This document shows, piece after piece, positions 40,338 to 49,444 of a stretch of DNA of 64,000 bases; position 1 is the first letter of the stretch, and every line of letters starts with the position of its first letter. Both the position numbers and the translations under genes were made by a program. The stretch is from Actinomycetota bacterium (GTDB lineage: Bacteria > Actinomycetota > UBA4738 > HRBIN12), in NCBI GenBank assembly GCA_035697485.1, contig DASSCU010000063.1:1-64000 (forward strand), read 5' to 3'. Under the pieces are notes generated by a model. The model saw nothing but the letters and a program-made list of their open reading frames with translations, ran no database searches and had not been told where the DNA came from.

Positions 40338-41320
40338 TGGCGCCGCTGAGGATCTCGTTCGCGACCACGGTGACGGATCGCTCTCGACCGATCCTCGAGG
40401 GGCGCGTCCCGATCGAAGGCTGCGAGGTCACGCCGACCACCGGTGAGCCGGAGGACCTGTTCGGCAGAGCGCTGCGCGATCGGGAGTTCGACGTGACCGA
40501 GCTCTCGCTCAGCAGCTACCTCGTGGTCGTCGGCAGGGACTCGAGCCCCTACATCGCGGTGCCGGCGTTCCCGTCGCGCGCGTTCCGGCATTCGGCCGTG
40601 TACGTGCACGCGGCCAGCGGCATCGACCGTGCGGAGGACCTCGCGGGACGGACCGTCGGCACGCCGGAGTTCCAGCAGACCGCGGCGTTGTGGGTCCGCG
40701 GCATCCTCGCCGATCGTCACGGCGTGCCGCCCTCGGCGATCCAGTGGCGCAGCGGGGGACTGGAGCAACCCGGTGCGAAGGACCGGATCCCGATCAACCT
40801 GCGCGACGACATCGAGCTCCGCCCGATCGACGCCGACGCGACCCTCAACGGGATGCTCGCCGAGGGCGTGCTCGACGCGCTCATCTCGCCGCGCCCCCCG
40901 TCGAGCTTCCTGACCGGCGACCCCCGGGTGCGCCGACTCTGGCCCGACCACCACGCCGAGGAACGCCGCTTCTACGAGGAGACGAAGCTGTTCCCGATCA
41001 TGCACGTCGTTGCGGTCCGTCGCGAGCTCGCAGAACGCCATCCGTGGCTGCCGCTGCACGTCCACGGCGCGTTCGCTGAGGCGAAGCGGCTCGCGATCCA
41101 CGACCTCGAGCAGACGAACTTCCTCAGGGTCACCCTGCCGTGGGTCGAGCTCGACACGATCCGCGCGCTCATGGGCGAGGACTACTGGTCGTACGGCCTC
41201 GAGGCGAACCGAGCCGAGCTGGACGCGGTCACCCGCTGGTCGCACGCGGAGGGCCTCTCTCCCCGAGAGCTCGAGGTCCGCGAGCTGTTCCACCCCGCCA
41301 CGTGGGATCTCAGGTCGTGA
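40337..41320 (+). CDS. 4,5-dihydroxyphthalate decarboxylase-like / periplasmic-binding-fold protein
   Basis: 327 residues, related to 4,5-dihydroxyphthalate decarboxylase and NMT1/THI5-type binding proteins. Recognisable parts are DVTELSLSSYLVVVGRD, IAVPAFPSRAFRHSAVYVH, LAGRTVGTPEFQQTAALWVRGIL, DALISPRPPSSF and a WPDHHAEERRFYEETKLFPIMH segment. There is no signal peptide, which favours an enzyme over a transporter receptor. It would decarboxylate an aromatic acid; with the FAH relic just upstream it may have belonged to an aromatic-degradation operon (inference). Confidence 0.8.
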   Translation: MAPLRISFATTVTDRSRPILEGRVPIEGCEVTPTTGEPEDLFGRALRDREFDVTELSLSSYLVVVGRDSSPYIAVPAFPSRAFRHSAVYVHAASGIDRAEDLAGRTVGTPEFQQTAALWVRGILADRHGVPPSAIQWRSGGLEQPGAKDRIPINLRDDIELRPIDADATLNGMLAEGVLDALISPRPPSSFLTGDPRVRRLWPDHHAEERRFYEETKLFPIMHVVAVRRELAERHPWLPLHVHGAFAEAKRLAIHDLEQTNFLRVTLPWVELDTIRALMGEDYWSYGLEANRAELDAVTRWSHAEGLSPRELEVRELFHPATWDLRS

Positions 41321-41344
41321 TGATGTCAGCGTGACCGGCGCTCC

Positions 41345-41730
41345 CGGTCGGACGTGAGGCTGCTTCCTATCCAGACGTACCCCTCACCGATCGCGATGCT
41401 CGTCGGTCCGTACAGGAGCCCTCCTTCGGCGGGTTGGGCCGTGGCGGAGGCGGCATCAACTCGCTGGACCGTTCGATCGGACGTGTTCGCCACCACACGG
41501 TGGCTCCTCCCTGAACGGCGACCGCCTGCGGACCCGACCCCACGGGCGCGACGGCGGCCACGGCGTCGCCGTCCAGCCGCACGAGCGTGTTCACCGCGGG
41601 AACCGGACCTTCCTCGCCGACTCTCGCGAGAGCGAACACCGCGAGGGACACGGCGAGGATGGCGGCGACACCGGCCACGATCACGGCCGGATGTCGCCAC
41701 GCCGGAACGGCGGTCGGCGGTTCCTCCATG
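41345..41730 (-). pseudogene. frameshifted membrane-anchored YncE/Vgb-like propeller fragment
   Basis: Minus strand: MEEPPTAVPAWRHPAVIVAG begins a membrane anchor, then LVRLDGDAVAAVAPVGSGPQAVAVQGGATVW. The frame breaks near 41491-41494, where GTGTGG-TGGCG lacks one G. The next frame continues VANTSDRTVQRVD and GLLYGPTSIAIGEGYVWIGSS, the repeat pattern of YncE-like propellers, and ends after two repeats. It is both truncated and shifted, so it is a pseudogene. Such segments normally form the C-terminal half of actinobacterial regulators or kinases; the 5' part is absent. Confidence 0.6.
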
Positions 41731-41916
41731 GCGAGTTGCTCGCGTCGAGCTCCAAGGGACCAACCGGAACCCCTCTGAGAACACCACCGTCTCCCCCGAC
41801 TCACCGTCGGCGGGAGGGACCTGTCATGGCGTCCGAGTGATGTGCTGCCGAACGGCCTTCCGGCGGGGTTGCTGACGACCCGTCTCCGGAGGAGCACTCG
41901 CTGCCAGCATGGCTGC

Positions 41917-43086
41917 GTGGCAGCAGAACAGCTCGTCGTCGGCGTTCCCAGCGAGACGTACCCCGGGGAGACGCGGGTGGCCGCGACACCGCAGGCCGTG
42001 GCGCGGCTCGATGCGCTCGGGCTGCGCCTCGTGCTGGAAGCGGACGCAGGCGTGCGGGCCGGGTTCCCCGACGCGGAGTTCGAGCACCACGGCGCAGGCA
42101 TCGTTGACAGGGCCGGGGCGCTCGGCGCCGACATCGTCTTGCAGGTGCGCACGTACCCCGCCAACGGCGCACCGGGCCGCGCCGATCTGGCGTTCCACCG
42201 GCCCGGCCAGGTCGTGATCGGACTGGCGGATCCGTACCGACGGATCGCCGAGGTGAGCGAGCTCGCAGCGTGCGGCGTGACCGTGTTCGCGATGGATCTC
42301 GTGCCTCGGATCGCCAGGGCTCAGAGCATGGACGTGCTCTCCTCCCAGGCGACCGCCGCGGGCTACAAGGCCGTGATCCTGGCCGCCGACCGGCTCCCGA
42401 CACTGATGCCGATGCTCACGACGGCCGCGGGGACGTTCCCGCCCGCGCGGGTGCTCGTGATCGGCGCCGGGGTCGTGGGGTTGCAGGCGATCGCGACCGC
42501 GCGCCGTCTCGGCGCGATGGTCGAGGCCTACGACGTGCGGCCCGCTGCGCAGGAAGACGTCGAGAGCCTCGGCGCTCGGCTCGTCCCGCTGCCCCTGGCG
42601 CCCGGCGATGCCGAGGATGCGAGCGGCTACGCGAAGGCGCTCGGCGAAGCGTTCGAGCGACGGCAGCAGGAGCATCTGGCCGGCGTGGTCTCTGACGTCG
42701 ATGCCGTCGTGTGCTCGGCCGTGATCCCGGGAGGACCTGCGCCGATCCTGCTCACCGAGGATGCGATCGCCGGCATGCGACCAGGGTCGGTCGTGGTGGA
42801 CCTCGCGGCGCCCAACGGCGGCAACTGCTCGCTCACCCAGCCCGATGCGACGGTCGTCGCGCACGGCGTGACGATCCTCGGCCCCACGAACCTGGCGGCG
42901 TCGGTGCCGCAGCAGGCGAGCCTGATGTTCTCGAGGAACCTCACGGAGTTCCTCGCGGTGCTGATCCACAACGGCGCCTTCTCACCCGACCGTGCCGATC
43001 CTGTCGTGGCGTCGACGCTCGTGGCCGAAGGGGGTGCGATCGTGCATCCGCAGCTGGTCGCTCGGCTCGAGGGGGCGACGCCATGA
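41917..43086 (+). CDS. pntAA: NAD(P) transhydrogenase subunit alpha, NAD(H)-binding part
   Basis: 389 residues, the dI domain protein that binds NAD(H) and passes hydride to NADP in PntB, coupled to proton flow. VGVPSETYPGETRVAATP is the typical N-terminus; VLVIGAGVVGLQAIATARRLGAMVEAYDVRP is the Rossmann nucleotide site; GAFSPDRADPVVAS near the end. The start is taken as GTG 41917 (VAAEQLVVGVP) because the upstream frame shows no family sequence; no ribosome site is seen. It overlaps pntAB by ATGA. A split alpha subunit is usual in actinobacteria. Confidence 0.9.
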   Translation: MAAEQLVVGVPSETYPGETRVAATPQAVARLDALGLRLVLEADAGVRAGFPDAEFEHHGAGIVDRAGALGADIVLQVRTYPANGAPGRADLAFHRPGQVVIGLADPYRRIAEVSELAACGVTVFAMDLVPRIARAQSMDVLSSQATAAGYKAVILAADRLPTLMPMLTTAAGTFPPARVLVIGAGVVGLQAIATARRLGAMVEAYDVRPAAQEDVESLGARLVPLPLAPGDAEDASGYAKALGEAFERRQQEHLAGVVSDVDAVVCSAVIPGGPAPILLTEDAIAGMRPGSVVVDLAAPNGGNCSLTQPDATVVAHGVTILGPTNLAASVPQQASLMFSRNLTEFLAVLIHNGAFSPDRADPVVASTLVAEGGAIVHPQLVARLEGATP

Positions 43087-43409
43087 GCGCCGACGCGATC
43101 CTCACTGGGCTGACGATCTTCATGCTCGCGACGTTCCTCGGCTTCGAGGTGATCCGTCGGGTGCCGCCGTTGCTGCACACCCCCCTGATGTCGCTCACGA
43201 ACGCGATCTCGGGTATCTCGCTCGTGGCGTCGCTCATCCTCGCGGGCTCCGGGCGAGGGACGTTCGCGACGGTGCTCGGCGGGATCGCGGTCACGGCGTC
43301 GACAATCAACGTGGTCGGTGGCTTCCTGATCACCGACCGGATGCTCAAGACGTTCCGACGGCGCGAGCGCCGTGACCCCGAGGTATCGAAGGCGGGGCGA
43401 GCGCCGTGA
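43083..43409 (+). CDS. pntAB: NAD(P) transhydrogenase subunit alpha, membrane part
   Basis: 108 residues with about three membrane segments (ILTGLTIFMLATFLGFEVI, LTNAISGISLVASLILAG, FATVLGGIAVTASTINVVGGFLIT). SLTNAISGI and NVVGGFLITDRML are the conserved proton-channel stretches. The start overlaps pntAA (ATGA) and the stop overlaps pntB (GTGA), so the three genes form one coupled unit. Confidence 0.92.
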   Translation: MSADAILTGLTIFMLATFLGFEVIRRVPPLLHTPLMSLTNAISGISLVASLILAGSGRGTFATVLGGIAVTASTINVVGGFLITDRMLKTFRRRERRDPEVSKAGRAP

Positions 43410-44788
43410 CGACGTGGGTGGTGGGGCTGCTGTACGTGGCGGCCGGCGGCTGCTTCGTGCTCGCGCTCAAGTGGCTCACCCACCCGGCGACCGCGCGGCG
43501 GGCCGTGCGTGTGGGCGAGGCAGGCATGCTCCTCGCGGTCGTCGGCACGCTCCTGAAGGAGCAGATCGTCGACGTGCGGTGGATCGCGATCGCAGTCGTC
43601 GTCGGTGCCACGATCGGCGCGTTGATCGCCGTGTTCGTGCCGTTGACCGCGATGCCGCAGCGGATCGCGCTGTCCCACGCGTTCGGCGCGCTCGCGGCCG
43701 CGCTGGTGGGCATCGCCGAGCTCGACCTCGGCGACGGGGGTCTCGCGAGGTTCGCGACCACCGTGCTCGCGGCCGAGATCCTGCTGGGATGTCTGACGTT
43801 CACCGGCAGCCTCGTGGCGTTCGGGAAGCTGCAGGGTTTCGTGAGGGACCGACCGCTCACCTTCCCCGAGCAGAACGTCGTGAACGGGGTCGTCCTCGCC
43901 GCGGGCGTCGCGATCGTGGTCGTCCTGGCGCTCGATCCGACCCGGGTCTCGGTGCTGCCGTGGCTGGTCGCGATCGGGCTCGCGTTCGGCGTGATGATGG
44001 TGATGCGCATCGGCGGCGCAGACATGCCGGTCGTGATCTCGCTGTTGAACTCCTTCGCGGGCCTGAGCGGCGCGGCGCTCGGGTTCGCGATCGCCAACCC
44101 GATCCTGATCATCGCCGGCGCCCTCGACGGCTCGTCGGGCTTCCTGCTCTCGATCTTCATGTGCCGTGCGATGAACCGCACGTTCACGAACGTGATCTTC
44201 GGGGGGTTCGGGGCCGAGCAGACGGCGAGCGGCGACGCCCAGCGGCCGGTGCGCGTGACGAGCGTGGAGGAGGCAGCGATGCTGCTCGACTCGGCGAGCT
44301 TCGTCGTCATCGTGCCGGGATACGGCATGGCGGCGGCCCAGGCCCAGCACAAGGTCGCCGAGATCGCGAACCTCCTGATCGCCCGCGGCGTCGAGGTGCG
44401 GTTCGCGATCCACCCGGTCGCCGGGCGCATGCCGGGTCACATGAACGTGCTCCTCGCCGAGGCGAACGTCCCCTACGACCTGCTGGTCGATCTCGAGCAG
44501 ATCAACCCCGAGTTCGAGCGGACGGATGTCGTGCTCGTGATCGGCGCGAACGACACGGTGAACCCGGCAGCACGGCACGACCGACAGAGCCCGATCTTCG
44601 GCATGCCGATCCTCGACGTCGACCACGCCCGGTCCGTGATCGTGGTCAAGCGAAGCCTGCGGTCGGGGTTCTCCGGCATCGAGAACCAGCTCTTCTTCCT
44701 GCCGCAGACGATGATGCTGTTCGGGGACGCCCGCGAGGTCGCCGCCGGCGTCGCCCTCGAGCTCTCGACGCAGCGGAGCGCCGTCTGA
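43406..44788 (+). CDS. pntB: NAD(P) transhydrogenase subunit beta
   Basis: 460 residues. About eight to nine membrane segments (residues 1-260) are followed by the NADP(H)-binding dIII domain: VIVPGYGMAAAQAQHKVAEIANLL, IHPVAGRMPGHMNVLLAEANV, VLVIGANDTVNPAARHD and SGIENQLFF are all canonical. It completes the PntAA-AB-B enzyme of the plasma membrane, which supplies NADPH from the proton gradient. Confidence 0.95.
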   Translation: MTTWVVGLLYVAAGGCFVLALKWLTHPATARRAVRVGEAGMLLAVVGTLLKEQIVDVRWIAIAVVVGATIGALIAVFVPLTAMPQRIALSHAFGALAAALVGIAELDLGDGGLARFATTVLAAEILLGCLTFTGSLVAFGKLQGFVRDRPLTFPEQNVVNGVVLAAGVAIVVVLALDPTRVSVLPWLVAIGLAFGVMMVMRIGGADMPVVISLLNSFAGLSGAALGFAIANPILIIAGALDGSSGFLLSIFMCRAMNRTFTNVIFGGFGAEQTASGDAQRPVRVTSVEEAAMLLDSASFVVIVPGYGMAAAQAQHKVAEIANLLIARGVEVRFAIHPVAGRMPGHMNVLLAEANVPYDLLVDLEQINPEFERTDVVLVIGANDTVNPAARHDRQSPIFGMPILDVDHARSVIVVKRSLRSGFSGIENQLFFLPQTMMLFGDAREVAAGVALELSTQRSAV

Positions 44789-44905
44789 CCGTCGCGTCGG
44801 AGCGTCCGCCGCGCGGTCCCTCAGGCGATGTCCGGCCCCGTCACGGCAGGCCTCATGCTCGGCCCGAAGCGCTGCCGGGAGACCTACGGTGGAAGCGTGG
44901 TCCGG

Positions 44906-45124
44906 CTACGCGGTCGAGGCGTCAGCGACCTGCTCGTGCGGCGGTCGTCCCGCGAACGGCTGTCGGGCCGCCCACGTCATGCGGACGTGTCCACCCGCCC
45001 TGCGGACGTGCGCACCGCACACCCCGCACATCGCGACCCCCGCTTCGATGCTGCTGGGAAGGAGGATCGGGGAGCCGCATGCGCTGCAGGCTTCCGGCAC
45101 CGGCGTCCTCGATACGGCCACCAC
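44906..45124 (-). CDS. possible small zinc-ribbon protein
   Basis: 72 residues from GTG 45124, which has a GGAGG site six bases upstream. EACSACGS and AMCGVCGAHVR give two Cys-x2-Cys knuckles 18 residues apart, a plausible zinc ribbon; the rest is basic and unremarkable. It lies in the otherwise empty space between pntB and the hemerythrin gene, on the opposite strand. It could be a chance frame in GC-rich DNA, but the ribosome site and paired knuckles argue for a gene. Confidence 0.5.
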   Translation of the reverse strand: MVAVSRTPVPEACSACGSPILLPSSIEAGVAMCGVCGAHVRRAGGHVRMTWAARQPFAGRPPHEQVADASTA

Positions 45125-45307
45125 GACCAACCTCCGATCGAGACCAGCGTGCGCCCGTTCGCGACCGAGGGTCCGGGGCGAACGGCCCCCCGACGAGGGG
45201 CCCATGCCACGGGTCGGGCGCCGGTGGCCCGCCCTACGGTGGCATCGGAAGTCCGCGCGGCCCGATGCACGGAACCGCGGCGGACCATGACGATGGAGGT
45301 GGAAGTC

Positions 45308-45808
45308 ATGTCGCAACCTTGGGCATCGTTCCTGGAAGCGCATGCGGCGCTCCGGGGCCGCATCGCATCGGCGTGCCGGGCCGCGGCCGACTCGGCGGCG
45401 CTCAACGAGGCATCGCTGCACCGTGAGCTGTCGGAGCTCCACGGGCTGCTGGCTCACGGGATGCTGCGGCACATGGACGTGGAGGACCGCGTGCTCTACC
45501 CGGCCCTCGCCCGAGCGGAAGGCCGGATGAGCGTCGACCTGCTGGCGATGGACCACCGCGCGATCGCCGGTCTCGAGCGCGAGGTGGCGCTGGCCGAACA
45601 GGCGCTGTCGCAGGGCGGGCTCGAGCCGGAGAACCGTCGGAAGCTCGTCCGCACGTTGCACGGCCTGGAGATGTTGGTCGACCTGCACATGACCAAGGAA
45701 GAGGAGATCTGCCTGCCGGCCCTCGACCGTGAGCTCGAGGCGGCGATCCGCCAGGACCTGGAGGACAGCCTCGACACGATGGAGAAGGCCGAGCTCCTCG
45801 CCGAGTGA
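45308..45808 (+). CDS. hemerythrin HHE-domain protein
   Basis: 166 residues, a four-helix bundle that would bind a non-haem di-iron centre. Metal ligands are visible as ELHGLLAHGMLRHMDVEDRVLYP (His, His-x3-Glu), AMDHRAI and LHMTKEEEICLPAL (His-x3-Glu). The ATG at 45308 is preferred over 45287 because of GGAGG eight bases before it. The likely role is oxygen/NO/iron sensing or storage; no partner domain is attached. Confidence 0.87.
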   Translation: MSQPWASFLEAHAALRGRIASACRAAADSAALNEASLHRELSELHGLLAHGMLRHMDVEDRVLYPALARAEGRMSVDLLAMDHRAIAGLEREVALAEQALSQGGLEPENRRKLVRTLHGLEMLVDLHMTKEEEICLPALDRELEAAIRQDLEDSLDTMEKAELLAE

Positions 45809-45823
45809 GCGCGGGCGTGGCGG

Positions 45824-46495
45824 TCAGCGGACGTCCGCCGAGCCCTCGGGCCGTTCGGGCGACCGCTCGGCCAGCAGGGTCGCGACCTCGTCGTCGGAGG
45901 TCTGGGTGAAATCGTCGTAGAACTGCCCGATCGCCATGAACAGGCGCGGTGTCTCGACGGCCACGACCTCGTCCGCCACGTCGGCGAGGGCGGTGACCGC
46001 CTCGCGGGGCGCGACGGGGACGGCCAGCACGACCCGGGAAGCGCCTCGCCGACGGAGCACGTCGACCGCGGCCCGCGCCGTCGATCCGGTCGCGATGCCG
46101 TCGTCCACGAGGATCGCGGTGCGTCCCTCGACCGGCACGGGGGGTCGGTCGCCGCGGTAGCGACGGATCCGGCGGTCGAGTTCGGTCCGTTCACGGTCGG
46201 CGACCGCCCGGATCGTCGCATCGTCCACACCGATGCGTTCGATCAGATCCTCGTTGCGCACCGTGATGTCGCCCTCGGCGATCGCCCCCATGCCGAGCTC
46301 GGGCTGCCAGGGACATCCGAGCTTGCGGACCACGAGGACGTCGAGCGGCGCCCCCAGCGCCTTCGCCACCTCGGCCGCGACGGGCACACCGCCGCGCGGC
46401 AACGCCACGACGACGGCCGACTCGCCGCTGTGGGCCGCGAGCCGCTCGGCCAGCCGCCGCCCGGCATCGACTCGATCGCGGAACATCATGGTCAT
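45824..46495 (-). CDS. phosphoribosyltransferase-fold protein
   Basis: 223 residues of the type found next to dienelactone hydrolases or stress genes. It has FRDRVDAGRRLAERLA, ALPRGGVPVAAEVAKALGAPLDVLVVRKLG, ELGMGAIAEG and the PRPP loop ILVDDGIATGSTARAAVD. The base or acceptor is unknown; many members may lack classical transferase activity. It converges on the hemerythrin gene. Confidence 0.87.
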   Translation of the reverse strand: MTMMFRDRVDAGRRLAERLAAHSGESAVVVALPRGGVPVAAEVAKALGAPLDVLVVRKLGCPWQPELGMGAIAEGDITVRNEDLIERIGVDDATIRAVADRERTELDRRIRRYRGDRPPVPVEGRTAILVDDGIATGSTARAAVDVLRRRGASRVVLAVPVAPREAVTALADVADEVVAVETPRLFMAIGQFYDDFTQTSDDEVATLLAERSPERPEGSADVR

Positions 46496-46594
46496 CGCCT
46501 CCAGACCCGATCGCCGCTCCCGATCCGAGCATCGTCGGTCGCCATCGGGGTCGCAAGGGCGAAAGGTCCCGGCGGGGACGGCCCCGCGGGTGGG

Positions 46595-49060
46595 CTACCC
46601 GGTCAGACGATCCCGAACGACCGACCCGATCTCGCCGACCTGTCGAGCGTCGGTGACTTTGCGCCCCAGCGTATCGCGCACGTAGAAGGAGTCGATCACC
46701 CGATCGGTGTAGGTCGCGACCTTCGCGAGGTGCACGTCGAGCGTGAGCTCCGCGAGTGCGCTGGTGATGTCATACAGCAGCCCGATCCGATCCGGAGCTC
46801 CGACCTCGACCACCGTGGAGTAATCCGACGCCTCGTTGTCGACCGAGACCGTGATCGGGGCGTGCGAGCGAGGCCCGGGGTAGCGCGCCCGTCTCTTCGC
46901 CACCAGGTGATCGAGCGAGAGACGCCCCTCGACGGCCTTGCGCAGCACGCCGCGGAACTCGCGCCACCGCGCATCGTCGACTTCGTCCTCGAACACCCCC
47001 TCGACCTCGAACACGTCGACGGCGACACCGTCGTCGGTCGTGAACGCCTGCGCGGTGAGGATCGACAGTCCGGCGAGCGCGACGGCGCCCGCGATCCAGG
47101 AGAGGAGCCCCGGACGGTCGGCCGCGACGACCAGCAGCTCGTACGTACCCGGCTTCATCCCCGGTCGAGCGTTCGCGCGCACCTCCGTGGATCCAACGTC
47201 GGGCGCGATCGTCGGATAGTGAGCGGCGACGCGCTCGGGCTCGACCGAGAGGAAGTAGCCGCGCGGCATGCGGAGCACGAACCGTTCGACGACGTCGTCG
47301 GGCTCTGCCTCGAGCAGGTCCCGGACCGCGTCGATCCGCTCGGTGAGCTGCTGAGCGAGCTCGGCACCCATGTGCCCTCGTTCGAAGACGCGCTGCACTC
47401 GGGTCACGAGCTCGCGCAGCAGTGTCTGGCGCCACGGGGTCCATGCCGAGGGGCCCGTCGCGATCGCGTCGGCCTTCGCCAACAGGGTGAGGGCGGCAAG
47501 GTGCTCGGGTGACCCGATGCGCGCGGCCACGTCGAGGATGAGGTTCTCGTCGGTGAGGTCGCGGCGCGTCGCCGTGTCGGGAAGGAGGAGATGCTCGGCG
47601 ACCATGAACGCCGCGAGGTCGCGGGTCGGCAGCGGCGCGCCCATATGGTCGAGCGTCTCGGTCGCGATCCGCACGCCCGCAGGCACGTGTCCGCCCTCAC
47701 CGGTCTTCCCGATGTCGTGGAGCAAGGCGCCGAGCAGGAGGCCGTCGTGATCGGCTCCGTGCGCGAGAGCACCCGCCGTGAGCGGGTCTTCGTCGCGACC
47801 CGCGATCAGGCGGCCCATCTCGACGAGAGTCGTCGTGAGATGCGTGTCGACCGTGAAGCGGTGGTACGGATCGCGTTGGGGACGGTAGCGGACGTCTCCC
47901 CACGCCGGCATGAGGGTGCCCATCACCCCGAGACGGTCGAGGGCGTCGAGGGCCGCGACCCCAGCCTCACCCGATCGGAGGATCCGCATGAACGCCCCGC
48001 GTGTGCGGTCGGTCCACGCGACCGTGTCGGCGATAGGGGTCACCTCGAGCGAGTCGAGGAGCCGGGCGTCCGGCCGGTCGCCCGACTCCGCGACCGTGGC
48101 GAGCGCCTCCAGCGCCTCGTTCGGTCCGGTGAACGGCTCAGGCGTCCCGGTCGGCATCGATGCGCCCCCGGCGGCACGGGCCAGGACGTTCTCGGCGATC
48201 CAGCGGACTGCCCGGGCGTGCTCGAAGACTGCACGCATCAGCCCGTCCTCGGCGATCAGGCGCGGTTCGTCTCCGAACCCCATCGACCGGGCGACGGGAG
48301 GCTGCAGTTCGAGGGGCAAGCGATCGCCGTGCGTGCCGGACTCGAACTGCAAGGCGCTGCGGACGCGCGTCAGGAACTCCTCGGCGGCATCGATCCTCTC
48401 TCGCTCGGCCGTGCGCAGCAAGGCATCACCGGCGACGGCCGTCGTCCAGCGCACCGCCTGGACGTCGCGGAGTCCTCCGGCTCCGTTCTTGAGGTCCGGC
48501 TCGAGCAGATGGGCCGTGACGCCGAACCGTTCCGCTCGCACGAGGGCGTCCTCGCGTAGGGCGCGGGCGAACGCCGCCACGTCGCCGGCCGCGACAGCGC
48601 GGACCCGGTCGGCGGCCTCACCGGCGATCGCCCGGTCGCCGGCGACCGGGCGCAGGTCGAGCATCGACGTCAGTGCGTCGAGATGTTCCCGGGCCACCTG
48701 CTCGCACTCGATGGGCGTGCGTACCGCGTGTCCGACCTCGAACCCACCGTCCCACAACGGGTAGAGGAGGCGTTCGGCGAGCGCCGCCACCTCCTCTGGT
48801 GACCGACCGTCGTGCACGATCAGCAGGTCGAGGTCGGATCGCGGAAGTTGTTGCTCGCGGCCGTAGCCTCCGATCGCCGAGAGACCGACGCCCGGCGGCG
48901 ACTCCGCGGCGCCGAACATCTCGGTCAGGGCGCCGTCGAGCAGCTCGGCCCGGCGCCTCGCCGACCACAGGCCGTGATGCCCCGGCGAGTAGGCGCGATC
49001 GAGTGCGCGGAGCTCCCCGCGAAGCCGCTCGATGCTTCCGCCCAGGCGTGCGGCCTCCAT
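46595..49060 (-). CDS. glnD: [protein-PII] uridylyltransferase / uridylyl-removing enzyme
   Basis: 821 residues, modifier of the PII protein in nitrogen signalling. Nucleotidyltransferase domain: GLSAIGGYGREQQLPRSDLDLL (Gly-rich loop and metal Asp pair, residues about 60-82). HD hydrolase domain: LLGALLHDIGKTGEGGH near residue 440. Two C-terminal ACT domains: GTYELLVVAADRPGLLSWIAGAVALAG (about 635) and YSTVVEVGAPDRIGLLYDITSALAEL (about 755), which sense glutamine. It lies 16 nt downstream of glnB and is co-transcribed with it. Confidence 0.93.
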   Translation of the reverse strand: MEAARLGGSIERLRGELRALDRAYSPGHHGLWSARRRAELLDGALTEMFGAAESPPGVGLSAIGGYGREQQLPRSDLDLLIVHDGRSPEEVAALAERLLYPLWDGGFEVGHAVRTPIECEQVAREHLDALTSMLDLRPVAGDRAIAGEAADRVRAVAAGDVAAFARALREDALVRAERFGVTAHLLEPDLKNGAGGLRDVQAVRWTTAVAGDALLRTAERERIDAAEEFLTRVRSALQFESGTHGDRLPLELQPPVARSMGFGDEPRLIAEDGLMRAVFEHARAVRWIAENVLARAAGGASMPTGTPEPFTGPNEALEALATVAESGDRPDARLLDSLEVTPIADTVAWTDRTRGAFMRILRSGEAGVAALDALDRLGVMGTLMPAWGDVRYRPQRDPYHRFTVDTHLTTTLVEMGRLIAGRDEDPLTAGALAHGADHDGLLLGALLHDIGKTGEGGHVPAGVRIATETLDHMGAPLPTRDLAAFMVAEHLLLPDTATRRDLTDENLILDVAARIGSPEHLAALTLLAKADAIATGPSAWTPWRQTLLRELVTRVQRVFERGHMGAELAQQLTERIDAVRDLLEAEPDDVVERFVLRMPRGYFLSVEPERVAAHYPTIAPDVGSTEVRANARPGMKPGTYELLVVAADRPGLLSWIAGAVALAGLSILTAQAFTTDDGVAVDVFEVEGVFEDEVDDARWREFRGVLRKAVEGRLSLDHLVAKRRARYPGPRSHAPITVSVDNEASDYSTVVEVGAPDRIGLLYDITSALAELTLDVHLAKVATYTDRVIDSFYVRDTLGRKVTDARQVGEIGSVVRDRLTG

Positions 49061-49076
49061 CTCCGGATGACGCGGA

Positions 49077-49439
<363 letters not shown>

Positions 49440-49444
49440 TCAGC

